Origin: Neisseria lactamica | GTDB taxonomy: Bacteria > Pseudomonadota > Gammaproteobacteria > Burkholderiales > Neisseriaceae | Direction of reading: 5' to 3' | DNA: 14,906 nucleotides | NCBI GenBank assembly: GCA_001067655.1 | Contig: JUNU01000140.1 | Span: 1 to 14,906, forward strand | Part shown: piece after piece, positions 1 through 7,295 of the stretch | Layout of the letters: every line of letters starts with the position of its first letter | Numbering within the stretch: position 1 is the first letter of the stretch | Made by a program: the position numbers and the translations under genes | The notes under the pieces: model-generated | The model's input: only the letters and a program-made list of their open reading frames with translations | Databases searched by the model: none | Told to the model about the DNA's origin: nothing

Positions 1-138
1 TTTGAAACGAAAACAGCCGAAAAACTGTATTGGGGTTTCGGTTATCGGGGGAGGGCTTTTTTGCAAAGGTCTCAGAATGGGAATAACAGTAGTCGGACAG
101 AAATTTATACCACACCCTGCAACCTACCCCCATCCTAA

Positions 139-162
139 CCTTCCCCCGCCGGACGGGGAAGG
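139..162. repeat. Short GC-rich inverted repeat downstream of ackA
   Basis: CCTTCCCC at 139-146 is mirrored by GGGGAAGG at 155-162, with an 8-nt centre. It lies in the gene-free stretch 1-251, beyond the uptake-sequence hairpin that follows ackA. It could be a palindromic intergenic repeat or part of a terminator for a gene outside the window. No coding sequence is credible in 1-251. Confidence 0.4.
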
Positions 163-184
163 AACAGGATTGCTGATACGGCAA

Positions 185-220
185 AGAGGTCGTCTGAAAC
201 CCATCTTTCAGACGACCTCT
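185..220 (-). terminator. Uptake-sequence hairpin, likely ackA terminator
   Basis: Two exact AGGTCGTCTGAA uptake sequences lie in inverted orientation (187-198 on + and 207-218 on -). They give a 15-bp perfect stem (185-199 with 206-220) and a 6-nt loop. The hairpin is about 30 nt past the ackA stop. Paired inverted uptake sequences behind genes are known to act as terminators in Neisseria. The T-run on the minus strand is short. Confidence 0.7.
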
Positions 221-251
221 GTTCTCTTTCAAAAACGCTCTGCCCTAACCC

Positions 252-1463
252 CTAGCCTGCTTCTTGCAAAAAGCCTGCCAGTGCGGCGGTGTCGAGTGCG
301 ATCATCAGTTCTTCGTTGGTCGGTACGACCAAGACGGCAGGATTGGAACCTGTCGGGCTGATGATGCCTGAGTTGCCGTAGCGTTTTTCCATATTGGCTT
401 TGGTGTCGATGTGCAGACCCAAATAGTCGAGGTAGGCGACGGTTTTGGCGCGGATGTTGCGGGAGTTTTCGCCGATGCCGCCGGTGAAGACGAGGGCGTC
501 TATGCCACCGCAGGCGACCGACATCGAGGCGATGTATTTGGCGAGGCGGTAGGTCATGACTTCGAGGGCGAGGCGTGCGCCTTCGTGGCCTTCGTCGGCG
601 GCGATTTCGAGGGTGCGGCAGTCGTTGGAGAGTTCGGAGATGCCGAGCAATCCTGATTTTTTGTTCAGCATTTCATCAACTTGTTCGATGTTCATGCCGG
701 CATGGGCGGTCAGGTAGTTGTACACGCCGGGGTCGATGTCGCCGCAGCGGGTGCCCATGACGAGGCCTTCGATGGGGGTGAAGCCCATGCTGGTATCGAC
801 GGATTTGCCGTTTCGGATGGCGGTGATGGACGCGCCGTTGCCGAGGTGGGCGACGATCATGCGCAAATCTTCCAGCGGTTTGCCCAAAATCCGCGCGGCT
901 TCGGGGGCGACGTAGCGCATACTGGTGCCGTGGAAGCCGTAGCGGCGGAAGGCGTATTTTTTGCGCAATTCGCGCGGCACGGCGTAGGTGTAGGCGCGTT
1001 CGGGCATGGTTTGGTGGAACGAGGTGTCCATCACGCCGACGTTGGGCAGGCCGGGGAAGTGTTCCTGCGCGGCGAGGATGCCGCTGATGTTAGCGGGGTT
1101 GTGCAGCGGGGCGAGCGGGATGCAGGCTTTCAGTTCGTCGAGGACGTCTTGGTCGATGAGGACGGACTCGTGATATTTTTCGCCGCCGTGGGCGATGCGG
1201 TGTCCGATGGCTTTGATGCGGTCGTGCAGGCCGTGTTTTTCCAGTTCGTTCAACAACATACCCACTGCACCGGCGTGGCAGTTGCGGCCGGTCAGAGGAG
1301 CTTGGCGTTTGTTGCCGTCTTTGTTGAAGGTGATGACGGCTTCGGGCGTACCCAAACGTTCGCCGAGACAGCTTAGGACGACGCTGCCGCTTTTGCAGTC
1401 GATAACGGCACCTTTGAGCGAGGAACTGCCGCAGTTCAGGACGAGGATGAGTTGGTCGGACAT
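252..1463 (-). CDS. ackA: Acetate/propionate kinase
   Basis: Acetokinase-family enzyme of 403 aa, close to the usual ~400. It interconverts acetate (or propionate) and ATP with the acyl phosphate and ADP in the cytoplasm. Visible family features: the N-terminal phosphate-binding NCGSSSLK (10-17), Arg89, catalytic Asp146 in VMDTSFH, His178 in GFHGTS, Arg239 in GTRCGD, the nucleotide-binding FTGGIGENS (326-334) and Glu385 near the C-terminus. The start is ATG 1463, preceded by AAGGAG at a good distance. The same frame is open up to 1622, but that extension runs through an intergenic dRS3 repeat and gives a nonsense N-terminus. As last gene of the propionate cluster its likely job is propionate activation or propionyl-phosphate disposal. 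A partner phosphotransacetylase is not in the window. Substrate preference cannot be read from sequence. Confidence 0.95.
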   Translation of the reverse strand: MSDQLILVLNCGSSSLKGAVIDCKSGSVVLSCLGERLGTPEAVITFNKDGNKRQAPLTGRNCHAGAVGMLLNELEKHGLHDRIKAIGHRIAHGGEKYHESVLIDQDVLDELKACIPLAPLHNPANISGILAAQEHFPGLPNVGVMDTSFHQTMPERAYTYAVPRELRKKYAFRRYGFHGTSMRYVAPEAARILGKPLEDLRMIVAHLGNGASITAIRNGKSVDTSMGFTPIEGLVMGTRCGDIDPGVYNYLTAHAGMNIEQVDEMLNKKSGLLGISELSNDCRTLEIAADEGHEGARLALEVMTYRLAKYIASMSVACGGIDALVFTGGIGENSRNIRAKTVAYLDYLGLHIDTKANMEKRYGNSGIISPTGSNPAVLVVPTNEELMIALDTAALAGFLQEAG

Positions 1464-1502
1464 GATGATTCTCCTTGTAGTTTGTGGTTGTTTTTTTGGT
1501 GG

Positions 1503-1550
1503 GGTCGTCTGAAAAGGATGGGCGTTGGGCGGGATATGTTTCAGACGGCC
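1503..1550 (-). terminator. Inverted uptake-sequence pair in the ackA leader
   Basis: GGTCGTCTGAAA at 1503-1514 faces TTTCAGACGGCC at 1539-1550, giving a 12-bp stem with one G-T position. One arm is a near-mucDUS (GGGTCGTCTGAA), and the other is an exact AG-DUS (AGGCCGTCTGAA, minus strand, 1540-1551). It sits about 40 nt upstream of the ackA start codon, so it could terminate the prpF transcript or attenuate ackA. There is no clear T-run. Confidence 0.45.
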
Positions 1551-1583
1551 TCTTTGGGCAAAGCGTATGCCGCATTTTCTATC

Positions 1584-1688
1584 GTCATTCCCGCGCAGGC
1601 GGGAATCCATATTTGCTAACAAGCAAGCTCTGATAAAAATCAGGAAACAGAATATCGACTGTGGATTCCCGCCTGCGCGGGAATGACG
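1584..1688. repeat. Neisserial intergenic mosaic element (dRS3-flanked)
   Basis: Two 20-bp dRS3 repeats of the form ATTCCC-N8-GGGAAT (1588-1607 and 1665-1684) are in inverted arrangement and flanked outside by CGTC/GACG. They enclose about 57 bp of unique sequence. This is the standard architecture of neisserial intergenic mosaic elements. It occupies most of the 310-bp gap between prpF and ackA (1464-1773). The rest of that gap has an uptake-like sequence ATGTCGTCTGAA at 1730-1741 and nothing coding. Confidence 0.85.
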
Positions 1689-1773
1689 GCGGTTAGGCTA
1701 TTCAGCTTTATTGCACAATCCTTTATCAAATGTCGTCTGAAACAGTGGACAGTGATGTCCGTCCTACATGATT

Positions 1774-2943
1774 TCAAAAGCAATCATCGGGAACGCGCAC
1801 CCGCCCTTCCATAATCACGCGCGCGCTGCGGCTCATGACGGCTTTTTTCACTGCCCAGATGCCGTCCGAACATTCTGCCGCCGCGCCGACGCGCAATGTG
1901 CCGGAAGGATGGCCGAAGCGCACTTCGTTGCGCGTTCCGCCGCCTGCGGCGAGGTTGACCAGCGTGCCGGGGACGGCGGCGGCGGCGGCGATGGCGACCG
2001 AGGCGGTGCCCATCATGGCGTGGTGCAGTTTGCCCATGCTCAGGGCGCGTACCAGCAAATCGATGTCGGCGGCGTTTACGGTTTTGCCGCTGGAGGCGGT
2101 GTAATCGGCGGCGGGCGCGACGAAGGCGACTTTCGGCGTGTGCGCGCGGGCGGCTGCTTCAGACACGTCGTTAATCAAGCCCATTTTCAGCGCACCGTAA
2201 GCGCGGATTTTCTCGAATTTTTCCAGCGCGGCGGCATCGTTGTTGATGTCGTCCTGCAACTCTTTGCCCGTGTAACCTAAGTCGGCGGCATTTAGGAAAA
2301 CGGTCGGAATGCCCGCGTTGATGAGCGTGGCTTTCAGACGACCTATGTCCGGAACGTCCAGCTCGTCCACCAGATTGCCGGTCGGGAACATGCTGCCTTC
2401 GCCGTCGGCGGGGTCGAGGAATTCGATTTGCACTTCGGCGGCGGGAAAGGTAACGCCGTCCAACTCGAAATCCCCTGTTTCCAAGACTTCGTCGTTTTGC
2501 ATCGGAACATGGGCGATGATGGTTTTACCGATGTTTTTCTGCCAGATTTTGACCGTGCAGATGCCGTCTGAAGGGATTTTGCCTTTGTCGACCAAACCCT
2601 GTTCGATGGCGAACGCGCCCACGGCGGCGGTGAGGTTGCCGCAGTTGCCGCTCCAATCGACGAAAGGCTTGTCGATGGAAACTTGCCCGAAAAGGTAATC
2701 GACATCGTGGTCGGCGCGTTCGGACTTGTCCAAAATCACCGCCTTGCTGGTCGACGAGCTGGCGTTGCCCAAACCGTCTATCTGCTTGCCGTAGGGATCG
2801 GGGCTGCCGAGTACGCGCAACAGGATTTTGTCGCGCGCACTACCCGCTTCCCGCGCCGCCTCGGGCAGGTCGGAACGTTTGAAAAACACGCCTTTTGATG
2901 TGCCGCCGCGGTAGTAAACGGCGGGGATTTTGATTTGCGGCAT
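1774..2943 (-). CDS. prpF: 2-methylaconitate isomerase, AcnD partner
   Basis: PrpF family (diaminopimelate epimerase-like fold), 389 aa, near the usual ~390-397. PrpF isomerises the 2-methylaconitate made by AcnD so that the methylcitrate cycle can proceed with an AcnD-type rather than PrpD-type dehydratase. Seen: GGTSKG at 13-18, GLGNASSSTSKAV at 57-69 with Lys67, and SGNCGN with Cys101. The 34-residue spacing of Lys67 and Cys101 matches the Lys/Cys pair I recall for Shewanella PrpF. The start is ATG 2943 with TAAGGAG 9-15 nt upstream. It lies directly downstream of acnD, its obligate functional partner, though 409 nt away. The coding region carries two uptake sequences of different dialects. 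Confidence 0.95.
   Translation of the reverse strand: MPQIKIPAVYYRGGTSKGVFFKRSDLPEAAREAGSARDKILLRVLGSPDPYGKQIDGLGNASSSTSKAVILDKSERADHDVDYLFGQVSIDKPFVDWSGNCGNLTAAVGAFAIEQGLVDKGKIPSDGICTVKIWQKNIGKTIIAHVPMQNDEVLETGDFELDGVTFPAAEVQIEFLDPADGEGSMFPTGNLVDELDVPDIGRLKATLINAGIPTVFLNAADLGYTGKELQDDINNDAAALEKFEKIRAYGALKMGLINDVSEAAARAHTPKVAFVAPAADYTASSGKTVNAADIDLLVRALSMGKLHHAMMGTASVAIAAAAAVPGTLVNLAAGGGTRNEVRFGHPSGTLRVGAAAECSDGIWAVKKAVMSRSARVIMEGRVRVPDDCF
2333..2344 (-). repeat. AG-mucDUS inside prpF
   Basis: Exact AGGTCGTCTGAA on the minus strand within the prpF coding sequence. This is the resident uptake-sequence dialect of the window. Confidence 0.9.
2561..2572 (+). repeat. Canonical AT-DUS inside prpF
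   Basis: Exact ATGCCGTCTGAA, the 12-mer uptake sequence of meningococcus/gonococcus-type neisseriae, lies inside the prpF coding region. It differs from the AGGTCGTCTGAA dialect that dominates the window. Confidence 0.9.
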
Positions 2944-2958
2944 TTTTGGATTCTCCTT

Positions 2959-3031
2959 ATGTAGCGTGGGCTCTGCCCACGATTTTTTTACCGTGTCAAT
3001 TCAGCCTTTATTTCGTGGGCAAAGCCTACAT
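2959..3031. repeat. Small element with terminal inverted repeats
   Basis: About 73 bp bounded by ATGTAGCGTGGGCTCTGCCC at the left and the inverse of AATGTAGGCTTTGCCCACGA at the right, so the ends are imperfect inverted repeats of about 20 bp. The left end also forms a 7-bp hairpin (2965-2971 with 2975-2981) followed on the + strand by seven Ts. It sits about 15 nt upstream of the prpF start codon, inside the prpF leader, just above the ribosome binding site. It looks like a MITE-type intergenic repeat. I cannot name the family. Confidence 0.55.
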
Positions 3032-3154
3032 TACACCCACTTCCCATAAGTACATTAGGCTACCACTCCGACCAAAGCCGTTTGCTTCCGCAAAGTGTCG
3101 GGGTTCGCCCCAATCTACGGCTGCTGTGTTGTGATACCGCAGATTATTAAATTC
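3032..3154. other. Gene-free spacer between prpF and acnD
   Basis: Part of the 409-bp gap between prpF and acnD. It holds no credible ORF on either strand and no clear promoter. A small hairpin around CGGGGTTCGCCCC (about 3100-3113) is the only structure. The gap's length comes largely from the two repeat elements on either side. Confidence 0.5.
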
Positions 3155-3262
3155 CGTCATTCCCGCGCAGGCGGGAATCCAGACTTATCCGCACAGAAAC
3201 TCATCGGATAAAAAGGTTTCCTTAATTCCACTTTCTGGATTCCCGCCTACGCGGGAATGACG
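3155..3262. repeat. Second neisserial intergenic mosaic element
   Basis: A dRS3 repeat at 3159-3178 and an inverted, slightly diverged copy at 3239-3258, with outer CGTC/GACG and inner CCAG/CTGG also inverted. They enclose about 60 bp. The left dRS3 is identical to the one at 1588-1607, but the internal sequence differs. It lies between acnD and prpF in the same operon direction. Confidence 0.85.
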
Positions 3263-3340
3263 ATTTACAGTAGATGCCTGCCATATCGGGAATTACGTGA
3301 ATGAGCAAAATGTTGGACCCGATTCACGCTATGTCTGCTT

Positions 3341-3352
3341 TTCAGACGACCT
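3341..3352 (-). repeat. AG-mucDUS abutting the acnD stop codon
   Basis: Exact AGGTCGTCTGAA on the minus strand, immediately next to the acnD stop at 3353-3355. It has no inverted partner nearby, so it is probably not a terminator by itself. Confidence 0.85.
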
Positions 3353-5962
3353 CTAAGCCGCGTTCCCTTCCAAAAAGTCCTGTGCAAACCGTTGCAGCAC
3401 GCCGCCGGCTTCGTACACCAGCACTTCCTCTGCGGTATCGAGGCGGCAGGTAACGGGGACTTCGACGGTTTCGCCGTTTTTGCGGTGGATGACGAGGGTC
3501 AGGTCGCCGCGCGGTTTGCGTTCGCCGACCACGTCGTAGGTTTCCGTGCCGTCCAGTTGCAGGGTGTGGCGGTTGGTGCCGGGTTTGAATTGCAGCGGCA
3601 AGACGCCCATGCCGATGAGGTTGGTGCGGTGGATGCGCTCGAAACCTTCGGCGGCGATGGCTTCCACGCCCGCCAGCCGCACGCCCTTCGCCGCCCAGTC
3701 GCGGCTGGAGCCTTGTCCGTAGTCCGCGCCGGCGATGATGATGAGCGGCTGTTTGCGGTTCATATAGGTTTCGATGGCTTCCCACATGCGCATGGTTTCG
3801 CCTTCGGGTTCGACGCGGGCAAGCGAGCCTTGGCGCACGCTGCCGTCTTCGTTTTTCACCATCTCGTTAAACAATTTGGGATTGGCGAAGGTGGCGCGTT
3901 GGGCGGTGAGGTGGTCGCCGCGGTGGGTGGCGTAGGAATTGAAGTCTTCTTCGGGTAAACCCATTTTCGCCAGATATTCGCCTGCCGCACTCGCCGCCAG
4001 AATCGCGTTCGAAGGCGAAATGTGGTCGGTGGTGATGTTGTCGGGCAGAATCGCCAAGGGCCGCATTCCCGTCAGGCTGCGTTCGCCCGCCAGCGCGCCT
4101 TCCCAATAGGGCGGACGGCGGATGTAGGTGGACATCGGACGCCAGTCGTACAGCGGACTCGGGGCTTTCTGTGCTTTGCCGGTGTCGAACATCGGGATAT
4201 AAACATCGCGGAATTGTTGCGGTTTCACATATTCGGCAACGACGGCATCGATTTCTTCGTCGGTCGGCCAGATGTCTTTCAGGCGGATTTCTTTGCCGTC
4301 GTCTGAAACGCCGAGTACGTCGTTTTCAATATCGAAACGGATGCTGCCCGCGACGGCGTAGGCCACCACCAGCGGAGGCGAAGCGAGGAAAGCCTGTTTC
4401 GCATACGGGTGGATGCGGCCGTCGAAGTTGCGGTTGCCCGACAGTACGGCAGTGGCGTACAAATCGCGGTCTATGATTTCCTGCTGGATTTTCGGGTCGA
4501 GCGCGCCGCTCATGCCGTTGCAGGTGGTGCAGGCGAAGGCGACGATGCCGAAGCCGAGTTTTTCCATTTCGGGCAACAGGCCTGCTTCTTTCAAATAGAT
4601 TTCCGCCACTTTCGAGCCGGGGGCGAACGAGGTTTTGACCCACGGTTTGCGTTTCAGCCCGAAGCGGTTGGCGTTGCGCGCCAGGAGTGCGGCGGCAACG
4701 ACGTTGCGCGGGTTGGAGGTATTGGTGCAACTGGTAATCGCGGCGATGATGACCGCGCCGTCGGGCATGAGGCCGTCTGAAGGCTCTTCGTAAGGCTTCG
4801 CCAGCCCTTTCGCCGCCAAATCGACGGTGGCAAAACGCGCGTGCGGGTTGCTCGGGCCTGCCATGTTGCGCGTTACGCTGCTCAAATCAAACTTCAACAC
4901 GCGCGGATAAACGGCGGTTTTCAGGTCGTCCGCCCACAGTCCGGCGGTTTTGGCGTAGGTTTCCACCAATTTCACCTGCGCATCGTCGCGTCCGGTCAGT
5001 TTCAAATAATCAATGGTTTGCTCGTCGATGGCGAACATGGCGGCAGTCGCGCCGAACTCCGGCGTCATGTTGGAAATGGTCGCGCGGTCGCCGATGGACA
5101 GGCTTCTTGCGCCCTCGCCGAAAAATTCGACAAACGCCCCGACCACGCGCTCTTTGCGCAGAAACTCGGTCAGCGCCAACACAATATCCGTCGCCGTAAT
5201 CCCCGCCTGCCGTTTGCCCGTCAGCTCCACGCCGACAATATCGGGCAGGCGCATCATGGACGCGCGTCCCAGCATCACGGTTTCCGCTTCCAAACCGCCC
5301 ACGCCCACGGAAATCACGCCCAGCGCATCGACGTGCGGCGTGTGCGAGTCGGTGCCGACGCAGGTGTCGGGAAACGCCACGCCGTTTTTGACTTGGACGA
5401 CGGGCGACATTTTTTCCAGATTGATTTGGTGCATGATGCCGTTGCCCGCCGGAATCACGTCCACATTTTCAAAAGCGGTTTTCGTCCAGTTGATAAAGTG
5501 GAAACGGTCTTCGTTGCGGCGGTCTTCGATTTCGCGGTTTTTGCGGAACGCATCGGGGTCGTAGCCGCCGCATTCCACCGCCAGCGAGTGGTCGACGATA
5601 AGCTGCGTCTGCACCACCGGATTCACTTTGGCAGGATCGCCGCCCTTCTCTGCAATCGCATCGCGCAAGCCCGCCAAATCCACCAGCGCGGTCTGCCCCA
5701 GAATATCGTGGCACACCACCCGCGCGGGATACCACGGAAAATCGATTTCCTGCTTCCCTTCTATCAACTGGCCCAGCCAGCTTTGCAGCGTCGGCAAATC
5801 GACTTTGTCCGCGCGGTTGACCAAGTTCTCCGCCAAAATGCGGCTCGTGTAAGGCAGCTTGTCGTAAGAGCCGGCTTGAATGTCCTCACACGCCGCGCGC
5901 GCGTCGTAGTATTCCAAATCCGTACCGGGCAGCGGTTTGCGGTAACGTTGGTTGGCAGCCAT
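3353..5962 (-). CDS. acnD: Fe/S-dependent 2-methylcitrate dehydratase
   Basis: Aconitase-superfamily protein of 869 aa, the length typical of AcnD. It dehydrates 2-methylcitrate to 2-methylaconitate and acts with PrpF in the cytoplasm. The [4Fe-4S] ligands are visible: Cys412 in SCTNTSNPRN, and Cys478 and Cys481 in ACTTCNGMSG. The N-terminal two thirds are aconitase domains 1-3, with CVGTDSHTPH at 201-210. The C-terminal swivel domain starts near residue 640, with GADYGQGSSRDWAAKG at 745-760. The start ATG 5962 has ACAGGAGAA just upstream. The protein is AcnD rather than AcnA mainly because of its length, the N-terminus beginning MAANQRYRKPLPGT, and adjacent prpF. An uptake-sequence hairpin separates it from the DUF819 gene. 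The coding region contains an AG-DUS at 4770-4781. Confidence 0.96.
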   Translation of the reverse strand: MAANQRYRKPLPGTDLEYYDARAACEDIQAGSYDKLPYTSRILAENLVNRADKVDLPTLQSWLGQLIEGKQEIDFPWYPARVVCHDILGQTALVDLAGLRDAIAEKGGDPAKVNPVVQTQLIVDHSLAVECGGYDPDAFRKNREIEDRRNEDRFHFINWTKTAFENVDVIPAGNGIMHQINLEKMSPVVQVKNGVAFPDTCVGTDSHTPHVDALGVISVGVGGLEAETVMLGRASMMRLPDIVGVELTGKRQAGITATDIVLALTEFLRKERVVGAFVEFFGEGARSLSIGDRATISNMTPEFGATAAMFAIDEQTIDYLKLTGRDDAQVKLVETYAKTAGLWADDLKTAVYPRVLKFDLSSVTRNMAGPSNPHARFATVDLAAKGLAKPYEEPSDGLMPDGAVIIAAITSCTNTSNPRNVVAAALLARNANRFGLKRKPWVKTSFAPGSKVAEIYLKEAGLLPEMEKLGFGIVAFACTTCNGMSGALDPKIQQEIIDRDLYATAVLSGNRNFDGRIHPYAKQAFLASPPLVVAYAVAGSIRFDIENDVLGVSDDGKEIRLKDIWPTDEEIDAVVAEYVKPQQFRDVYIPMFDTGKAQKAPSPLYDWRPMSTYIRRPPYWEGALAGERSLTGMRPLAILPDNITTDHISPSNAILAASAAGEYLAKMGLPEEDFNSYATHRGDHLTAQRATFANPKLFNEMVKNEDGSVRQGSLARVEPEGETMRMWEAIETYMNRKQPLIIIAGADYGQGSSRDWAAKGVRLAGVEAIAAEGFERIHRTNLIGMGVLPLQFKPGTNRHTLQLDGTETYDVVGERKPRGDLTLVIHRKNGETVEVPVTCRLDTAEEVLVYEAGGVLQRFAQDFLEGNAA
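4770..4781 (+). repeat. AG-DUS inside acnD
   Basis: Exact AGGCCGTCTGAA within the acnD coding sequence. This dialect is used by other Neisseria species and differs from the dominant AGGTCGTCTGAA. Confidence 0.85.
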
Positions 5963-6003
5963 GTTCAGTTCTCCTGTGGATCTATTTTTCTTGTGGTTTG
6001 GGG

Positions 6004-6038
6004 TTTCAGACGACGTTTGTTGGAGGGGTCGTCTGAAA
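6004..6038 (-). terminator. Uptake-sequence hairpin between DUF819 gene and acnD
   Basis: TTTCAGACGAC (6004-6014) faces GTCGTCTGAAA (6028-6038), an 11-bp perfect stem with a 13-nt loop. Both arms are 11-of-12 uptake-like sequences rather than exact ones. It lies 26 nt past the DUF819 stop and about 40 nt before acnD. It could end the inserted pair's transcript or be a read-through hairpin within the operon. Confidence 0.55.
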
Positions 6039-6064
6039 AGGTTTATGGATTGTTAGATTAGTCT

Positions 6065-7270
6065 TCAGCTCAATAGGGCATATACAAACGAACCTATATA
6101 GTTACCGATAATGTAGCCTACAGTACCAATTAACAAAATTGCACCGACTAAATCACGCCAACCTTTACTGATGGCTAAGGCTGCTGCAGTAGTCGGCCCT
6201 CCAATATTGGCATTACAAGCCAATACAATTTCTTCAATACTGAATTTGAACAGCTTGCCTAACACTAACGTCAGTAACAAATTCAATACTGCAATAATCA
6301 AAGTAAAAACAAAGAGTAATGGTGCTGTTTTAATAATCAACGGTATAGAGGCAGGAACACCAATCACAACAAAAAACAGATAAATACAATATGTCCCTAA
6401 TTCTTGACTACCATCTAGTTTTTGAATGCCTTTACGGAAAAATAAAATAACTGCCAATGTAAATGTCGTTAACAGCAAATATTTGTCACTAATTAAACCT
6501 GTCAGCATTTTTAATGCAACACCATCAACACTTTGAAAATGATTTTGCAAAAAACTGGATAATGAGAATGAAACTGCGACCAACAAAATCGATGCAGCCA
6601 AAGATAAGGCTATACTCTGTAGCGAAATGGATTTAGGTTTCCAATACTCGGCAGCCTTATTCACACTCGGATCATGATATTCCTGCTCCAATTTATCCTG
6701 ATATGGACTTCCCCAAACTTTTCTGACCCAATATGAGGAAGAGATACCAATCAAAATAAAAAAGTAACAAGCCATCATCAAATTATCAGCAACTATTGTT
6801 GCTGCAATAACATCTTTAGCAGGGTTAAGCTTAGCTGACATGGCTGCAAAATTGACACCACCTCCTGTATAAGAAGCTGAAATCATTCCGGCAACTTTAT
6901 CCAGCTCAGGAATATAGTTTTTCAATAGTGCAAATGAGACAAGCGTTCCAATGACCGTCCCTAGTGAACTAATCAGGAAAATAAACAGCATACGTCCACT
7001 TTCCTTAAATAGAGCATGAAGATCTAATTGAAACAATAACAACGGAATAGCAAGAGGTACAATATAAGACCATACAGCATCAAATACTGGAGCATCCGTC
7101 GGAATAACACCCAAATTAGAAGCAATCAACGCAATCAATAAAGCTAATACTGCACCAGGGACTTTCCCAGCCAAGCGACTGTTTTGCTCGATAAAAATTG
7201 CAGCAGCGGCAGCCAACATAACAAAAGCCCACAGCAGTAAATGATTATCTGCTGAAATTAAAGTTTGCAT
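6065..7270 (-). CDS. DUF819 family integral membrane protein (YjcL-like)
   Basis: A 401-aa polytopic protein with about ten or more hydrophobic segments from residue 11 to the C-terminus and a hydrophilic loop near 182-216. I recognise the DUF819/YjcL family from YTGGGVNFAAM (134-144) and NIGGPTTAAALAISKGW (355-371), a two-half pattern like sodium-coupled carboxylate or amino-acid carriers. The start is ATG 7270: GGGAGGAAAA precedes it directly, whereas the longer frame to 7282 begins with TTG and would bury that site. It follows the dipeptidase gene after only 25 nt, so the two are almost surely co-transcribed. That pairing hints at transport of a dipeptide, D-alanine or a murein fragment, but this is inference and the substrate is unknown. 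It is far more AT-rich than the prp genes and holds no uptake sequence, suggesting acquisition by transfer. Confidence 0.85.
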   Translation of the reverse strand: MQTLISADNHLLLWAFVMLAAAAAIFIEQNSRLAGKVPGAVLALLIALIASNLGVIPTDAPVFDAVWSYIVPLAIPLLLFQLDLHALFKESGRMLFIFLISSLGTVIGTLVSFALLKNYIPELDKVAGMISASYTGGGVNFAAMSAKLNPAKDVIAATIVADNLMMACYFFILIGISSSYWVRKVWGSPYQDKLEQEYHDPSVNKAAEYWKPKSISLQSIALSLAASILLVAVSFSLSSFLQNHFQSVDGVALKMLTGLISDKYLLLTTFTLAVILFFRKGIQKLDGSQELGTYCIYLFFVVIGVPASIPLIIKTAPLLFVFTLIIAVLNLLLTLVLGKLFKFSIEEIVLACNANIGGPTTAAALAISKGWRDLVGAILLIGTVGYIIGNYIGSFVYALLS

Positions 7271-7295
7271 TTTTCCTCCCAATTTTTATTTTAAT

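Noticed and set aside
2..361. Plus-strand ORF of 119 codons at the left edge
   Set aside because: It runs through an uptake-sequence hairpin and a palindromic repeat and into the ackA 3' end in antisense; no family resemblance.
1464..1622. Upstream extension of the ackA frame adding 53 residues
   Set aside because: It translates a dRS3 element and uptake sequences, while ATG 1463 has a proper ribosome site and yields the family-standard N-terminus.
2965..2989. Hairpin followed by seven Ts on the plus strand, looking like an intrinsic terminator
   Set aside because: No plus-strand gene lies upstream of it. It is better explained as one end of the 73-bp repeat element.
4841..6061. Long plus-strand ORF of 406 codons opposite acnD
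   Set aside because: It is a mirror of GC-rich acnD codon usage, with His/Arg/Phe-rich nonsense composition and no family features.
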